Below are positions 1 through 9,445 of a DNA stretch of 64,000 nt, piece by piece. Source of the DNA: Lampropedia cohaerens (GTDB lineage: Bacteria; Pseudomonadota; Gammaproteobacteria; Burkholderiales; Burkholderiaceae_C); the NCBI RefSeq assembly GCF_001005215.1, contig NZ_LBNQ01000020.1, forward strand, positions 62,001 to 126,000. Direction: 5' to 3'. Made by a program: the position numbers and the translations under genes. The notes beneath the pieces are model-generated. The model did no database searches and was not told the origin of the DNA. It saw only the letters and a list, made by a program, of their open reading frames with translations. Each line of letters begins with the position of its first letter. The stretch's first letter is position 1.

Positions 1-1086
1 CTCCATGGCAAGCAGGGCATCGCGGTAGGCGGTGTACTGTTCCTGCTCATCGGGCAGGGCGCCGTGCCTGCCCATGAACAGAAACTCGCTGCGAAACAGC
101 CCTATGCCGGCAGCGCCGCTGCGCAGTGCCGCCGTGCAGTCGCCGGGCAGTTCGACGTTGGCCAGCAGCGCAATCGCCTGGCCGTCGCGGGTCACTGACG
201 GAGTATGCAAGAGCGACTGCTGGCGCTGGCGCACCTGTGCCAATTCCTCCTGCAGCAGGCGGTAGGCCTGCAGCGTCTGCGCGTCAGGATTGACGATGAC
301 CAGTCCGACGTCGGCGTAGACGATCAGCATGTCATCTTGGTGGATGCGCCGCGATGCCTCGCGGGTGCCGACGACTGCGGGAATGTCCATGCTGCGCGCG
401 ACGATGGCCGTGTGGGAGGTTTGTCCTCCGGTGTCGGCGACAAAGCCGGCAAAGGCATCGAGGCGAAAGTGCAGCATGTCCGCCGGGCCGAGGTCGTGGG
501 CGACGACGATGAACGGCTGAGCCGGTGGGGACGCCGCGCCGTCGCCTGCATCCGCATGCGCTGTCTGCGGCGGCTGCATTGCCGACAGTGCCTGCCCCAA
601 CGGGCCGGGCGGTGGTGTGCTTCCGCTAGGGCTGTCAGTGGGCATGCGCATGCAGCGCACGACCCAGCCGACGATTTGTTCGAGATCGGCCTTGCGTTCG
701 CGCAGGTAGCTGTCGTCCATCGCATCGAACTCGCGCGCCAGCTCGCCCAGCTGGTGCAGCAGCGCCCACTCGGCGTTGTAGCGCCGCGCACGCACTACCG
801 CCTCGGCGCCCTCGCGCAATGCCTCGTCCTCCAGCAGCATGGCGTGCACGTCCAGCAGGGCGTGCAGCTCCGCCGAGGCGGGATCGCCCTCGATGCGCAG
901 CTGGATGCGGCGCAGCTCGGCCAGAGCCAGGGTGAAGCCGCGTTGCAGGCGCTGCAGCTCCGCCTCGACCTGTGCGGGCGCTACCAGATAGTGCTTGACC
1001 TGCAGCGCCTCACGGCCCAGTACCATCGCGCGGCCTATGGCAATCCCGCGGGATACGGCAATGCCCTTGATGCGTTGGTTCGTCAT
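1..1086 (-). CDS. ptsI: PTS enzyme I, C-terminal part cut by window edge
   Basis: Phosphoenolpyruvate-protein phosphotransferase, which takes phosphate from PEP and passes it to HPr in the cytoplasm. The first 362 codons are present. The gene starts at ATG 1086 with GGAGA about 6 nt upstream and runs off the left end, so most of the PEP-binding barrel is missing. The phospho-histidine motif GGQTSHTAIVARSMDIPAVV is clear, with the active His near residue 225. The start of the barrel domain follows (GLFRSEFLFMGR). The histidine is about 35 residues later than in E. coli EI because a Pro/Ala/Gly-rich linker (about residues 149-190) is inserted before the swivelling domain. It is the last gene of an EIIA-HPr-EI set. 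No sugar EIIB/EIIC lies nearby, which suggests a regulatory relay. Confidence 0.95.
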   Translation of the reverse strand, partial: MTNQRIKGIAVSRGIAIGRAMVLGREALQVKHYLVAPAQVEAELQRLQRGFTLALAELRRIQLRIEGDPASAELHALLDVHAMLLEDEALREGAEAVVRARRYNAEWALLHQLGELAREFDAMDDSYLRERKADLEQIVGWVVRCMRMPTDSPSGSTPPPGPLGQALSAMQPPQTAHADAGDGAASPPAQPFIVVAHDLGPADMLHFRLDAFAGFVADTGGQTSHTAIVARSMDIPAVVGTREASRRIHQDDMLIVYADVGLVIVNPDAQTLQAYRLLQEELAQVRQRQQSLLHTPSVTRDGQAIALLANVELPGDCTAALRSGAAGIGLFRSEFLFMGRHGALPDEQEQYTAYRDALLAME

Positions 1087-1158
1087 GATTGTCTCCAACG
1101 GTTTGCGCGGTGCCACGGGTGCGCCGCACAGACTGCTGCGGCACGCCGGGGACATCGG

Positions 1159-1428
1159 CTATTCCTCTTCGCCGAAACGGTCGGCAATCAGTGCCAGCAG
1201 TGCGTCCATCGCTTCCTGCTCCTGTGCGCCATCGGTTTCGATGACCACTTCGCTGCCCTTGCCGGCGGCCAGCATCATCACGCCCATGATGCTCTTGGCA
1301 TTGATGCGCCGGCCATTGCGTGTCATCCAGACCTGACAGGGAAAGCGACTGGCCAGCTTGGTGAGCTTGGCCGATGCCCTTGCATGCAGCCCGAGCTTAT
1401 TGATGATGGTGGTGGTGGCCTGGATCAT
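1159..1428 (-). CDS. ptsH: PTS phosphocarrier protein HPr
   Basis: 89-residue phosphocarrier that relays phosphate from enzyme I to EIIA. The active-site His15 sits in GLHARASAKL, and Ser46, the site used by HPr kinase in species that have it, is in NAKSIMGVM. ATG 1428 was chosen because it gives the standard HPr N-terminus; the open frame continues upstream but only inside the preceding EIIA gene. The first 32 nt overlap the 3' end of that gene in another frame, so translation is probably coupled. The ptsI start lies 72 nt downstream of the stop. Confidence 0.95.
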   Translation of the reverse strand: MIQATTTIINKLGLHARASAKLTKLASRFPCQVWMTRNGRRINAKSIMGVMMLAAGKGSEVVIETDGAQEQEAMDALLALIADRFGEEE

Positions 1429-1861
1429 GGGCGGGTCGGTTGGCTTGTTGTACGCCCCGCTTGGGCGAGACGTGGATGACGCCCTGCACGGCGCCGGATT
1501 CGGCCCGCTCGAGCAGCTCGGGCAGGCTCTCATCGCGGTAGGTCATGGCGCGCAGCAGCATCGGCACGTTGGCGCCGGTCAGCATCTGCGCAGGCACCCC
1601 GCGCGCGCAGCTCCAGTCGGCCAGCGCGCGTGCCACGTTGAACGGGGTGGCGCCGAAGACGTCCGTGAGGATCAGCAGCGGCGCCTGGCTGGCGCCCAGC
1701 AGCTGTGGCGCCTGCGCCAGCCAGTGCGTGACGTCGTGCTCGGGCCGCACATCCAGCGCCAGCACATCGTCTGCCTGTGCGCCGAATACATGCACGGCGC
1801 ATGCCTTCAGTGCCGCCGCCAGCGGCGCGTGGGCAACAACGAGAATGCGGCAATCGGACAT
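1397..1861 (-). CDS. PTS EIIA component, mannose/fructose (EIIA-Man) family
   Basis: 154-residue EIIA-Man-fold protein. The phosphorylatable His11 is in LVVAHAPL, and the family core ILTDVFGATPFNVAR is present. In betaproteobacteria such lone EIIA proteins sit with HPr and EI without a membrane permease and are thought to act as regulatory phosphate acceptors; that role is inferred here. The protein ends in a run of five histidines and a Gln just before TAA. This tail is encoded by the 32 nt that also encode the start of HPr. The order EIIA, HPr, EI on one strand implies one operon. Confidence 0.88.
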   Translation of the reverse strand: MSDCRILVVAHAPLAAALKACAVHVFGAQADDVLALDVRPEHDVTHWLAQAPQLLGASQAPLLILTDVFGATPFNVARALADWSCARGVPAQMLTGANVPMLLRAMTYRDESLPELLERAESGAVQGVIHVSPKRGVQQANRPAHDPGHHHHHQ

Positions 1862-1983
1862 GAAGATGGTGGCAAGGCAGGTTCAGGGGCTCAGGGTGAG
1901 CGGCCAATCATACGCAAATAAAGTGTCCGTCCGCTGCGGAAGATTACTGGTGCACGGGGGCAGCTGTGGCAGCCAGGGCCATC

Positions 1984-2772
<789 letters not shown>

Positions 2773-2986
2773 CGTTGTACTGTAGGCAAGCGCTGCCGGC
2801 TTGCGCATGGGATGTGTCGTGTGCCGGCGCAAGCGTGACAGGGCCAAAGCATTTGCGCCATTATCCGTAATCGGAACCAGTGGACGTGCGGTGGCGGACA
2901 TGGTGGCGTGCGCGCTCACCCAACATCTGCCTGAAAAACGGTGCAGAATCGCGCCTGCCTGATTCGGGTAAACCCTTAAATTTTCC

Positions 2987-4183
2987 ATGAACGACCTCTC
3001 GCTGAGCGTGCAGGCGCGCTGGCTGGGCGTGCTCGCCCTGTCGGCCGCCGCTTTCATTTTCAACACCACGGAGTTCGTGCCGGTCGGGCTGCTCACCGGC
3101 ATTGCCGCCTCCTTCGATATGCGAGTGGCACAGGTTGGCCTGATGCTGACGATCTACGCCTGGCTGGTGGCGCTGGCCTCGCTGCCGCTGATGCTGGCCA
3201 CGCGCGCCGTCGAGCGGCGCAGGTTGCTGGCGTGGGTGTTCGTGCTGTTCGCGCTCAGCCACGTCGTATGCGCAGTAGCGCCGAATTTCGCGGTGCTCGT
3301 CGCGGGGCGATTGGGGATTGCCTGTGCGCATGCGGTGTTCTGGTCGATCACGGCATCGTTGGTGGTGCGCATTGCGCCAGCTGGCCGCAAGGGGCAGGCA
3401 CTGGGCATGCTGGCGACGGGCACGTCGCTGGCGATGGTGCTGGGCATCCCATTTGGCCGCATGATCGGCGAGCAGCTGGGCTGGCGCATGACCTTTGCCA
3501 TGATTGGCGCGGCGGCGGTGTTGATCCTGCTGGTGCTGCTGCGGCTACTGCCACGTTTGCCCAGCCTGCACAGTGGCGACCTGCGCAGCCTGCCGCAATT
3601 GCTGCGGCGCCCGGCGCTGCTGAGCATCTACGGACTGACGATTGTCGGGGTGACGGCGCACTTCACGGCCTACAGCTATCTGGAGCCATTCATTCTCGGC
3701 ATTGCCCGCCAGGATGCGCATATGGTTACCGTTGTGCTGCTGCTGTTTGGGGGCGCGGGGCTGCTGGGCAGCATGGTCTTTGGCTGGCTGGGGCTGAGGC
3801 ACCCGAATGCCTTCACGATGGGAGCGCTGGGGACACTGACCGTCTGCCTGCTGCTGCTGTGGCCGGTGGCGCTGCATCCGCTTTGGCTGTTGGTGCTGGC
3901 CGTCGTCTGGGGCGCGGTGTTTGTGTGCTTTGCGCTCGCCATGCAGGCGCGCACGCTGGGGCTGGCCAGTGACGCCAGCGATGTGGCGATGGCGTTGTAC
4001 TCCGGCCTGTTCAATGTGGGAATTGGTGCGGGTGCGTTGCTGGGCAGCCGTGTCGGCGATGGCGTGGGGCTGCAGTACGTGGGGCTGGTGGGGGCGCTGT
4101 TTGCGCTGCTGGCACTGGCCGCCAGCCTGTGGGCACTGCGCCGCTATCGCGCGGGGTTCAGCGCCGGGGCGTTGCAGGGGTGA
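2987..4183 (+). CDS. sotB: Sugar efflux MFS transporter, SotB-like
   Basis: 398-residue major facilitator protein with about 12 hydrophobic segments. The N-terminus has the DHA1/SotB-type pattern [14 protein letters not shown], and the helix 4-5 region reads [20 protein letters not shown], which matches the SotB/YdeA drug and sugar exporter branch. It probably exports small polar compounds, such as sugars or chloramphenicol-like drugs, across the inner membrane; the substrate cannot be read from sequence. The last 26 nt overlap the end of the convergent tyrosine phosphatase gene. No regulator gene is adjacent. Confidence 0.8.
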   Translation: MNDLSLSVQARWLGVLALSAAAFIFNTTEFVPVGLLTGIAASFDMRVAQVGLMLTIYAWLVALASLPLMLATRAVERRRLLAWVFVLFALSHVVCAVAPNFAVLVAGRLGIACAHAVFWSITASLVVRIAPAGRKGQALGMLATGTSLAMVLGIPFGRMIGEQLGWRMTFAMIGAAAVLILLVLLRLLPRLPSLHSGDLRSLPQLLRRPALLSIYGLTIVGVTAHFTAYSYLEPFILGIARQDAHMVTVVLLLFGGAGLLGSMVFGWLGLRHPNAFTMGALGTLTVCLLLLWPVALHPLWLLVLAVVWGAVFVCFALAMQARTLGLASDASDVAMALYSGLFNVGIGAGALLGSRVGDGVGLQYVGLVGALFALLALAASLWALRRYRAGFSAGALQG

Positions 4184-4970
4184 CGTCCAGATAGCGGTGA
4201 CGCAGTTCGGTGATCGCCGCGTTGTTCAGCCCCAGCGCCTCGGCAGCGTAGTTCTGTACCGAACCCCATGCGTGTTCGATCTCGCGGTAGGCGGTATGCA
4301 GGAAGTCCGGGTGGACCCGCCAGAGCACGTCGAGCACCGGCGCGGGCAGATGGTTGTCGGGCAACTGCGGCTGGCGATACAGCAGATTGGTCAACAGGTA
4401 ATCGGCCTCAATGGTGGCACGCGGCACGCCCAGCAGTTCCAGCAGGAGGGCGGCGGCAAAGCCAGTGCGGTCTTTGCCGGCGGTGCAGTGAAACAGCAGC
4501 GGCGTCTCGTGGCGCAGCAGCACTTCAAAGAACTGCCGGTATTGCGCCGTGTTCTCGTGTACGAAGGCGACGTAGGTCTGCTGCATCAGCCGGTGGGCGG
4601 TGGCAGCGTCGAGCGCGTCGCCGGCGGCAAGCAGCGCCTGCATGTCCTGCACCACCTGCGGTTCGATGGGAATGGCGATGCGCTGCAAGGTGGCAATGGT
4701 GTAGGCGTGCGTGCGCTGCTCGTCAGCGCCGCGAAAGTCAATGCTGTGGCGCACGGCCAGCTGCGCGAGCGTGGCCTGGTCCGCGGCGGTCAGTTCCGAG
4801 AGACGGTCCGAGCGAAACAGCGTACGCCAGCGCACCTGCTGGCCCGCGGCGGTGCGGTAGCCGCCTAGATCGCGGAAATTGCTCGCACCCTCAAGGGGCA
4901 CGTGTCGGGAGGGTTGGCCAGGCGCGGTCGCAAGCGCGCGCTGCAGGGCGTCGACGGCAGGTGAGGACAT
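4158..4970 (-). CDS. Tyrosine/serine protein phosphatase (Y_phosphatase3 family)
   Basis: 270-residue cytoplasmic phosphatase. The N-terminal family signature [11 protein letters not shown] is followed by the Cys-dependent active site [10 protein letters not shown], with nucleophile C162 and the Arg of the P-loop at residue 168. The motif order and length fit the bacterial tyrosine/serine or phosphoinositide phosphatase family typified by Mycobacterium PtpB. Substrates are unknown. The gene stands alone, converging on sotB with a 26-nt overlap of coding ends and diverging from the amino-acid decarboxylase. Confidence 0.85.
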   Translation of the reverse strand: MSSPAVDALQRALATAPGQPSRHVPLEGASNFRDLGGYRTAAGQQVRWRTLFRSDRLSELTAADQATLAQLAVRHSIDFRGADEQRTHAYTIATLQRIAIPIEPQVVQDMQALLAAGDALDAATAHRLMQQTYVAFVHENTAQYRQFFEVLLRHETPLLFHCTAGKDRTGFAAALLLELLGVPRATIEADYLLTNLLYRQPQLPDNHLPAPVLDVLWRVHPDFLHTAYREIEHAWGSVQNYAAEALGLNNAAITELRHRYLDVTPATPRR

Positions 4971-5137
4971 GGCACTATTGTGACCGGGGATGGTGCCATC
5001 TGTATGACAGCTGCCCGTCGCAGAATGTAGGTATTGCCAAACCGCTGCACGGTGTGTCGTACAGGCGACGGCGAGCGGGCGATTGCGCGTTTTTCATACG
5101 CAGGCCGGGGCATTTGTTTACACTGCGCAGACTTTTG

Positions 5138-5170
5138 ACCGCCCGCCCAGTTCGCTGTTGCGCGGGCGGT
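5138..5170 (+). promoter_or_regulatory. Stem-loop in the leader of the decarboxylase gene
   Basis: A perfect 9-bp inverted repeat (ACCGCCCGC / GCGGGCGGT, 15-nt loop) lies about 47 nt before the decarboxylase start codon. It is followed by TGCTCGTTTG, a poor U-tract. It could be an mRNA leader structure of the downstream gene or a weak terminator for transcription entering from the left; sequence alone does not decide. Confidence 0.4.
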
Positions 5171-5216
5171 TGCTCGTTTGCCATTGCGTTGGCCTCAGGG
5201 CCGGGAGTGCAACCCC

Positions 5217-7517
5217 ATGAAATTTCGCTTTCCCATCATCATCATCGATGAGGATTACCGGTCAGAGAACACTTCTGGCCTTGGCATCCGTGCGTTGGCG
5301 CATGCGATCGAGGAGGAGGGCTTCGAAGTCGTTGGCGTGACCAGTTATGGGGACCTGAGCCAGTTTGCGCAGCAGCAAAGCCGTGCCAGTGCCTTCATCC
5401 TCTCCATTGACGACGAGGAACTGGCCAGCAGTGATGAGAGCGAGCCACTGGTTATTCAGAGCCTGCGCGACTTCATCGGCGAGGTGCGGCGGCGCAACGA
5501 GGAGGTGCCGATCTACATCCACGGCGAGACCAAGACCGCGCGCCATCTGCCCAACGACATCCTGCGCGAGCTGCACGGCTTCATCCACATGTTCGAGGAC
5601 ACGCCCGAGTTCGTGGCCAAGCACATCATCCGCGAGGCGAAGAATTACCTGGAGACGATCCAGCCACCGTTCTTCAAGGCGCTGCTCGATTACGCCGAGG
5701 ACGGTTCCTACTCCTGGCACTGCCCGGGACATTCGGGCGGTGTGGCATTTCTCAAGTCGCCGATCGGCCAGATGTACCACCAGTTCTATGGCGAGAACAT
5801 GCTGCGTGCCGATGTCTGCAATGCGGTGGAGGAGCTGGGCCAGTTGCTCGACCACAACGGCGCCATCGGCGAGAGCGAGCGCAATGCCGCGCGCATCTTC
5901 AACGCCGACCATTGCTTTTTTGTCACCAACGGCACCAGCACCTCCAACAAGATCGTCTGGCACCACAATGTCGCGCCGGGCGATGTTGTCGTGGTCGACC
6001 GCAACTGTCACAAGTCGGTACTGCACAGCATCATCATGACCGGCGCGATCCCGGTATTCCTCAAGCCCACGCGCAACCATTACGGCATCATCGGTCCAAT
6101 CCCGAAAAGCGAGTTCGAGCCGGCCAACATCCAGAAGAAGATCAAGGCCAACCCGCTGATGAAGGACTTGCTCAAGGAAGTCAACGTCAAGGACATCAAG
6201 CCACGCGTGCTGACGCTGACGCAGTCAACCTACGACGGGGTGCTCTACAACACCGAAGCCATCAAGCAGATGCTCGATGGCTACGTCGACAACCTGCACT
6301 TTGACGAGGCCTGGCTTCCGCATGCGGCCTTCAACCCGTTCTACGGTACCTACCATGCCATGGGCAGGAAGCGCGCGCGGCCCAAGCAGAGCGTGGTCTA
6401 TGCCACGCAGTCCATCCACAAGCTGCTGGCCGGCATCAGCCAGGCCAGCCACGTGCTGGTGCAGGACTCGCAGGAACGCGCGCTGGACATCGCGCTGTTC
6501 AACGAGGCCTATCTGATGCACACCTCGACCAGCCCGCAGTACAGCATCATCGCCAGCTGCGATGTGGCCGCGGCCATGATGGAGCTGCCCGGTGGCGAGG
6601 CACTGGTGGAGGAAAGCCTGCTGGAGGCACTGGACTTTCGACGCGCGATGCGCAAGGTCGAGGAGGAGTTCGGCAAGAACGACTGGTGGTTCAAGGTCTG
6701 GGGCCCCGAGAAGTTGGCCGAAGAAGGGGTAGGGCGCTCGGCCGACTGGATTATCCGCGGCAACGGCAGCCGGTCCCGCAAGGCGTCCAGCAGCTGGCAT
6801 GGCTTTGGCAACCTGGCCGATGGCTTCAACATGCTTGATCCCATCAAGGCCACCATCGTCACCCCAGGGCTGGATCTGGACGGCAACTTCGCCAAGACCG
6901 GCCTGCCGGCCTCGATCGTCACCAAGTACCTGGCGGAAAACGGCGTGGTGGTCGAGAAAACCGGTCTCTACAGCTTCTTCGTGATGTTCACCATTGGCAT
7001 CACCAAGGGGCGCTGGAACACGCTGCTGACTGCGCTGCAGCAGTTCAAGGACGATTACGACAAGAACCATCCACTCTGGCGCGTGATGCCGGAATTCTCG
7101 GCGCAGCACCGTCGCTACGAGAAGATGGGCCTGCGCGACCTGTGCCAGCACGTGCACCAGCTCTATGCCAAGCACGACATTGCGCGCCTGACTACCGAGA
7201 TCTACCTCTCCGATCTGACGCCTGCGATGCGCCCGGCCGACGCCTATGCGCACATCGCCCGCCGCAAGACCGAGCGCGTGGAAATTGACCATTTAGAAGG
7301 CCGCATAACCGTCGGGCTGGTCACGCCCTATCCGCCGGGCATCCCGTTGCTGATTCCCGGTGAAGTCTTCAACCGCAAGATCGTTGACTATCTCAAGTTC
7401 GCACGCGAGTTTGCCAAGCAGCTGCCGGGCTTCGAGACCGACATCCACGGCCTGGTCGTGGAAAAGGACGCGGACGGCAACAAGCGCTTCTTCGCTGACT
7501 GCGTGGCATATAACTGA
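5217..7517 (+). CDS. Orn/Lys/Arg decarboxylase, class III PLP enzyme
   Basis: 766-residue decarboxylase of the large AdiA/LdcC/SpeF fold type I family. The order is an N-terminal wing domain, the PLP core with SWHCPGHSGG, the internal-aldimine lysine K402 in ATQSIHKLLAGISQAS, and the C-terminal domain ending near residue 766. It converts arginine, lysine or ornithine to the diamine plus CO2 in the cytoplasm. The substrate cannot be assigned from motifs alone, so I give no symbol. ATG 5217 was chosen because GGGAG sits about 9 nt upstream and MKFRFPIIIIDEDYRSENT is the family N-terminus. The gene appears monocistronic, with a hairpin upstream and a terminator-like hairpin downstream. A polyamine pathway lies elsewhere in the window (37-40 kb). 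Confidence 0.92.
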   Translation: MKFRFPIIIIDEDYRSENTSGLGIRALAHAIEEEGFEVVGVTSYGDLSQFAQQQSRASAFILSIDDEELASSDESEPLVIQSLRDFIGEVRRRNEEVPIYIHGETKTARHLPNDILRELHGFIHMFEDTPEFVAKHIIREAKNYLETIQPPFFKALLDYAEDGSYSWHCPGHSGGVAFLKSPIGQMYHQFYGENMLRADVCNAVEELGQLLDHNGAIGESERNAARIFNADHCFFVTNGTSTSNKIVWHHNVAPGDVVVVDRNCHKSVLHSIIMTGAIPVFLKPTRNHYGIIGPIPKSEFEPANIQKKIKANPLMKDLLKEVNVKDIKPRVLTLTQSTYDGVLYNTEAIKQMLDGYVDNLHFDEAWLPHAAFNPFYGTYHAMGRKRARPKQSVVYATQSIHKLLAGISQASHVLVQDSQERALDIALFNEAYLMHTSTSPQYSIIASCDVAAAMMELPGGEALVEESLLEALDFRRAMRKVEEEFGKNDWWFKVWGPEKLAEEGVGRSADWIIRGNGSRSRKASSSWHGFGNLADGFNMLDPIKATIVTPGLDLDGNFAKTGLPASIVTKYLAENGVVVEKTGLYSFFVMFTIGITKGRWNTLLTALQQFKDDYDKNHPLWRVMPEFSAQHRRYEKMGLRDLCQHVHQLYAKHDIARLTTEIYLSDLTPAMRPADAYAHIARRKTERVEIDHLEGRITVGLVTPYPPGIPLLIPGEVFNRKIVDYLKFAREFAKQLPGFETDIHGLVVEKDADGNKRFFADCVAYN

Positions 7518-7856
7518 ACAGGCACGCGGCATAACATCGTGACTAACGAGCGTCCTGCGTGCTTCGCCAAGCCCGCTGTTGGGCGGGCATGCAGTGTTTT
7601 CGCAAGCCGCTGGTGCCTAAAACAGGGCTAATGGCGTCGTAGTCAAGCGCATAGCCGACGTGTCCGGTCTGGACAGGGGCCGTGGTGATCGGATCCTGGC
7701 TCGATCAGGTGCCGCGATTGCCATTGGCGGTCGGCGGTCTTGTTCATCATCGCGGCGGTTGTGGCGCAGCGGCACGGCCTCACCCGCAGTCAGGGAGCAG
7801 GCAGCAACTATCCCGTTACCAGAGGAACGGTGCGTGCGGTGTTCTTTGGGACGTTC
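7518..7856. other. Intergenic stretch between convergent genes
   Basis: About 340 nt between the decarboxylase stop and the ybiB stop. It holds the terminator-like hairpin at 7571-7588. The rest has only frames that run on into ybiB antisense and show no protein family pattern. No other signal was recognised. Confidence 0.5.
7571..7588 (+). terminator. Terminator-like hairpin after the decarboxylase
   Basis: GCCCGC / GCGGGC stem of 6 bp with a 6-nt loop, 53 nt after the stop codon, followed by ATGCAGTGTTTT. The stem is short and the T-run is delayed, so it is probably a weak intrinsic terminator. Confidence 0.45.
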
Positions 7857-8774
7857 TCAGGCAGGTACCTGCTGCGACAGTTGCTCCAGCAGCGACACCT
7901 GCGCAAGCACAGGAGGCGGCGCTACTTGGGCGCCCGCCACTATTTCGCGGATGTATTGCGCCGTGGCTCCGGCCGAAACATCGCTTGGCCATGAGGGCAT
8001 GGCAGAGATCCGCTCCTGTTGGGCCTGCTGCAGGCAACGATGTTGCCCGCCTATGTAGGCATCAATTTGCTGAAAGCGGCGTGCGTCTGCGACTGCTTCC
8101 CCCTCCAGACCACGCAGCAAAATGGCATCGGACTGCAAGTGCCGATACATGGCGTCCATAAAGACGCGGTACTCTGCATGTGTGTAGCTGCCGACGACGA
8201 TGGCGCGTCTCCTGCAGGGATTCATCAGCTTGACCAAGCTGTGGGCACTGTTGCGAAGCCCGATGGTGTAGCGCACACGCAGCAGCCAATGCAAACTGGG
8301 TGCCAGCACTTCAATCGGTAGAAAGTTGACACCCGTATCGGATACTTGCGCAATCGACGTCAATGGCGAAATTCCCAGTGCCGCCAATACCTGTGCCGAT
8401 GTTGTACGCCCCGATTCCTGCACGACGCCGTGCATGATGACGCGCACGCCGCGCTGCACCAGTAACAGAGCCAGCAATGGCGTAAGTACAGGGTATCTTC
8501 TCGCGCCGTTGTAGCAGGGGATGACCACGGTACTGCAGCCCGACGCGGAAGGCGCGATCAGCTCCATGCTGGCGCGGGCGGCGTCCATGAAGCCATGCAT
8601 CTCCGCGACGGTTTCGCCTTTTATGCGCATGGCAACGCAGAAAGCGCCGATTTCCAGGTCAGTGGCTTGGCGGTTTAAGACCTGTGCGAAAAGATCCGTC
8701 GCTTGTTCACGCGTGAGGGCTCTGGCTCCGTCCCTGCCGCGACCAATTTCCTTGATGTACTTTTGAATGCTCAT
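7857..8774 (-). CDS. ybiB: YbiB/TrpD2 family DNA-binding phosphoribosyltransferase-like protein
   Basis: 305-residue protein of the glycosyltransferase family 3 fold (anthranilate phosphoribosyltransferase-like). The N-terminal helical part is MSIQKYIKEIGRG...ALTREQA, and the fold core reads VVIPCYNGARRYPVLTPLLA. It lacks the clear GTGGD phosphoribosyl loop of TrpD; the corresponding position is the PCYNGAR stretch, which is typical of the TrpD2/YbiB branch. E. coli YbiB is known to bind nucleic acid and is LexA-regulated; that role here is inferred. The gene follows nirBD on the same strand after a 283-nt gap with no recognisable feature, so it may have its own promoter. Confidence 0.85.
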   Translation of the reverse strand: MSIQKYIKEIGRGRDGARALTREQATDLFAQVLNRQATDLEIGAFCVAMRIKGETVAEMHGFMDAARASMELIAPSASGCSTVVIPCYNGARRYPVLTPLLALLLVQRGVRVIMHGVVQESGRTTSAQVLAALGISPLTSIAQVSDTGVNFLPIEVLAPSLHWLLRVRYTIGLRNSAHSLVKLMNPCRRRAIVVGSYTHAEYRVFMDAMYRHLQSDAILLRGLEGEAVADARRFQQIDAYIGGQHRCLQQAQQERISAMPSWPSDVSAGATAQYIREIVAGAQVAPPPVLAQVSLLEQLSQQVPA

Positions 8775-9057
8775 GAATGGGGGAAGATGCGGTCAGGGCC
8801 GCCTTGATTCGTTGGGGTGCGCCGAATGCATGAAAGGCCAGTTTTGTTACTCCAGCAGCGCGGGTGTCGTGCTATCGATAGGTCCGGCCTTGCGCAAAAG
8901 CACGCACTATTTGCGCCTCTATGGCTGCACTAGCCAGCCGTCGGTGTGGGTCGCTGTGGGGCCACTTATCATGCGTCGTGTCGGAAAGTGCCGAAGGCGC
9001 AGACTGAAACATATCCGGTATGGCGTGTTGGGGTTATGGGCGCGTCGCGGACGGCGC

Positions 9058-9441
9058 TTATACGTTTATCCACACCACGCCGTCGCGTACTTCCACAGTG
9101 TATGTGCGTAGAGTGATTGCCTCATCTTCCATACACGTGCCGGTGCGCAGCTGGTAATGTTGTTTGTAGATCGGCGATGCCACCACCGGTTCGCCAGCGA
9201 TGTCGCCAAGGATGCCACGTGAGAGCACGTTGGCGCAGCTTTTGGGGTCGTAGTTGTCAATGGCGAACAGACGTCCGTCTGGGAGGTGGAAGATGGCGAT
9301 CTGACGGCCCTGCACCAGTGCGCACACGCCAGTGTTGAGCCAGATCTCGGCCAGCGGGCAAATCGGTTGCCAGCCGGCAGAGGCGGTGCCGGGATCGGGT
9401 GCTACGGTGTGAATGGGGGGTGTGGTGGTTACGGCGGTCAT
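9058..9441 (-). CDS. nirD: Nitrite reductase (NADH) small subunit NirD
   Basis: 127-residue Rieske-fold subunit of the cytoplasmic NADH-dependent siroheme nitrite reductase, which reduces nitrite to ammonium. Recognisable blocks are WQPICPLAEI, FAIDNYDP, ILGDIAGEPVVASPIYKQHY and the C-terminal VEVRDGVVWINV. As in other NirD proteins the Rieske iron-sulfur ligands are not conserved. It starts 4 nt after the nirB stop, so the two are co-transcribed and probably translationally coupled. The N-terminal 20 residues are an unconserved Thr/Pro-rich extension. Confidence 0.95.
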   Translation of the reverse strand: MTAVTTTPPIHTVAPDPGTASAGWQPICPLAEIWLNTGVCALVQGRQIAIFHLPDGRLFAIDNYDPKSCANVLSRGILGDIAGEPVVASPIYKQHYQLRTGTCMEDEAITLRTYTVEVRDGVVWINV

Positions 9442-9445
9442 GGCG

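Noticed and set aside
1397-1415. His-tag as a sign of vector contamination
   Set aside because: The histidine codons lie inside natural sequence that also encodes the HPr start region, and both flanks are continuous chromosomal genes.
205-1479. Long plus-strand open frame (424 codons) over the PTS genes
   Set aside because: It is antisense to ptsI, HPr and EIIA, which have clear family motifs. The composition (Ala/Arg/His/Gln-rich) is typical of shadow frames in GC-rich DNA.
8767-9111. 114-codon plus-strand frame in the gap between ybiB and nirD
   Set aside because: No family pattern, Arg-rich, overlaps the 3' end of nirD antisense and has no ribosome site.
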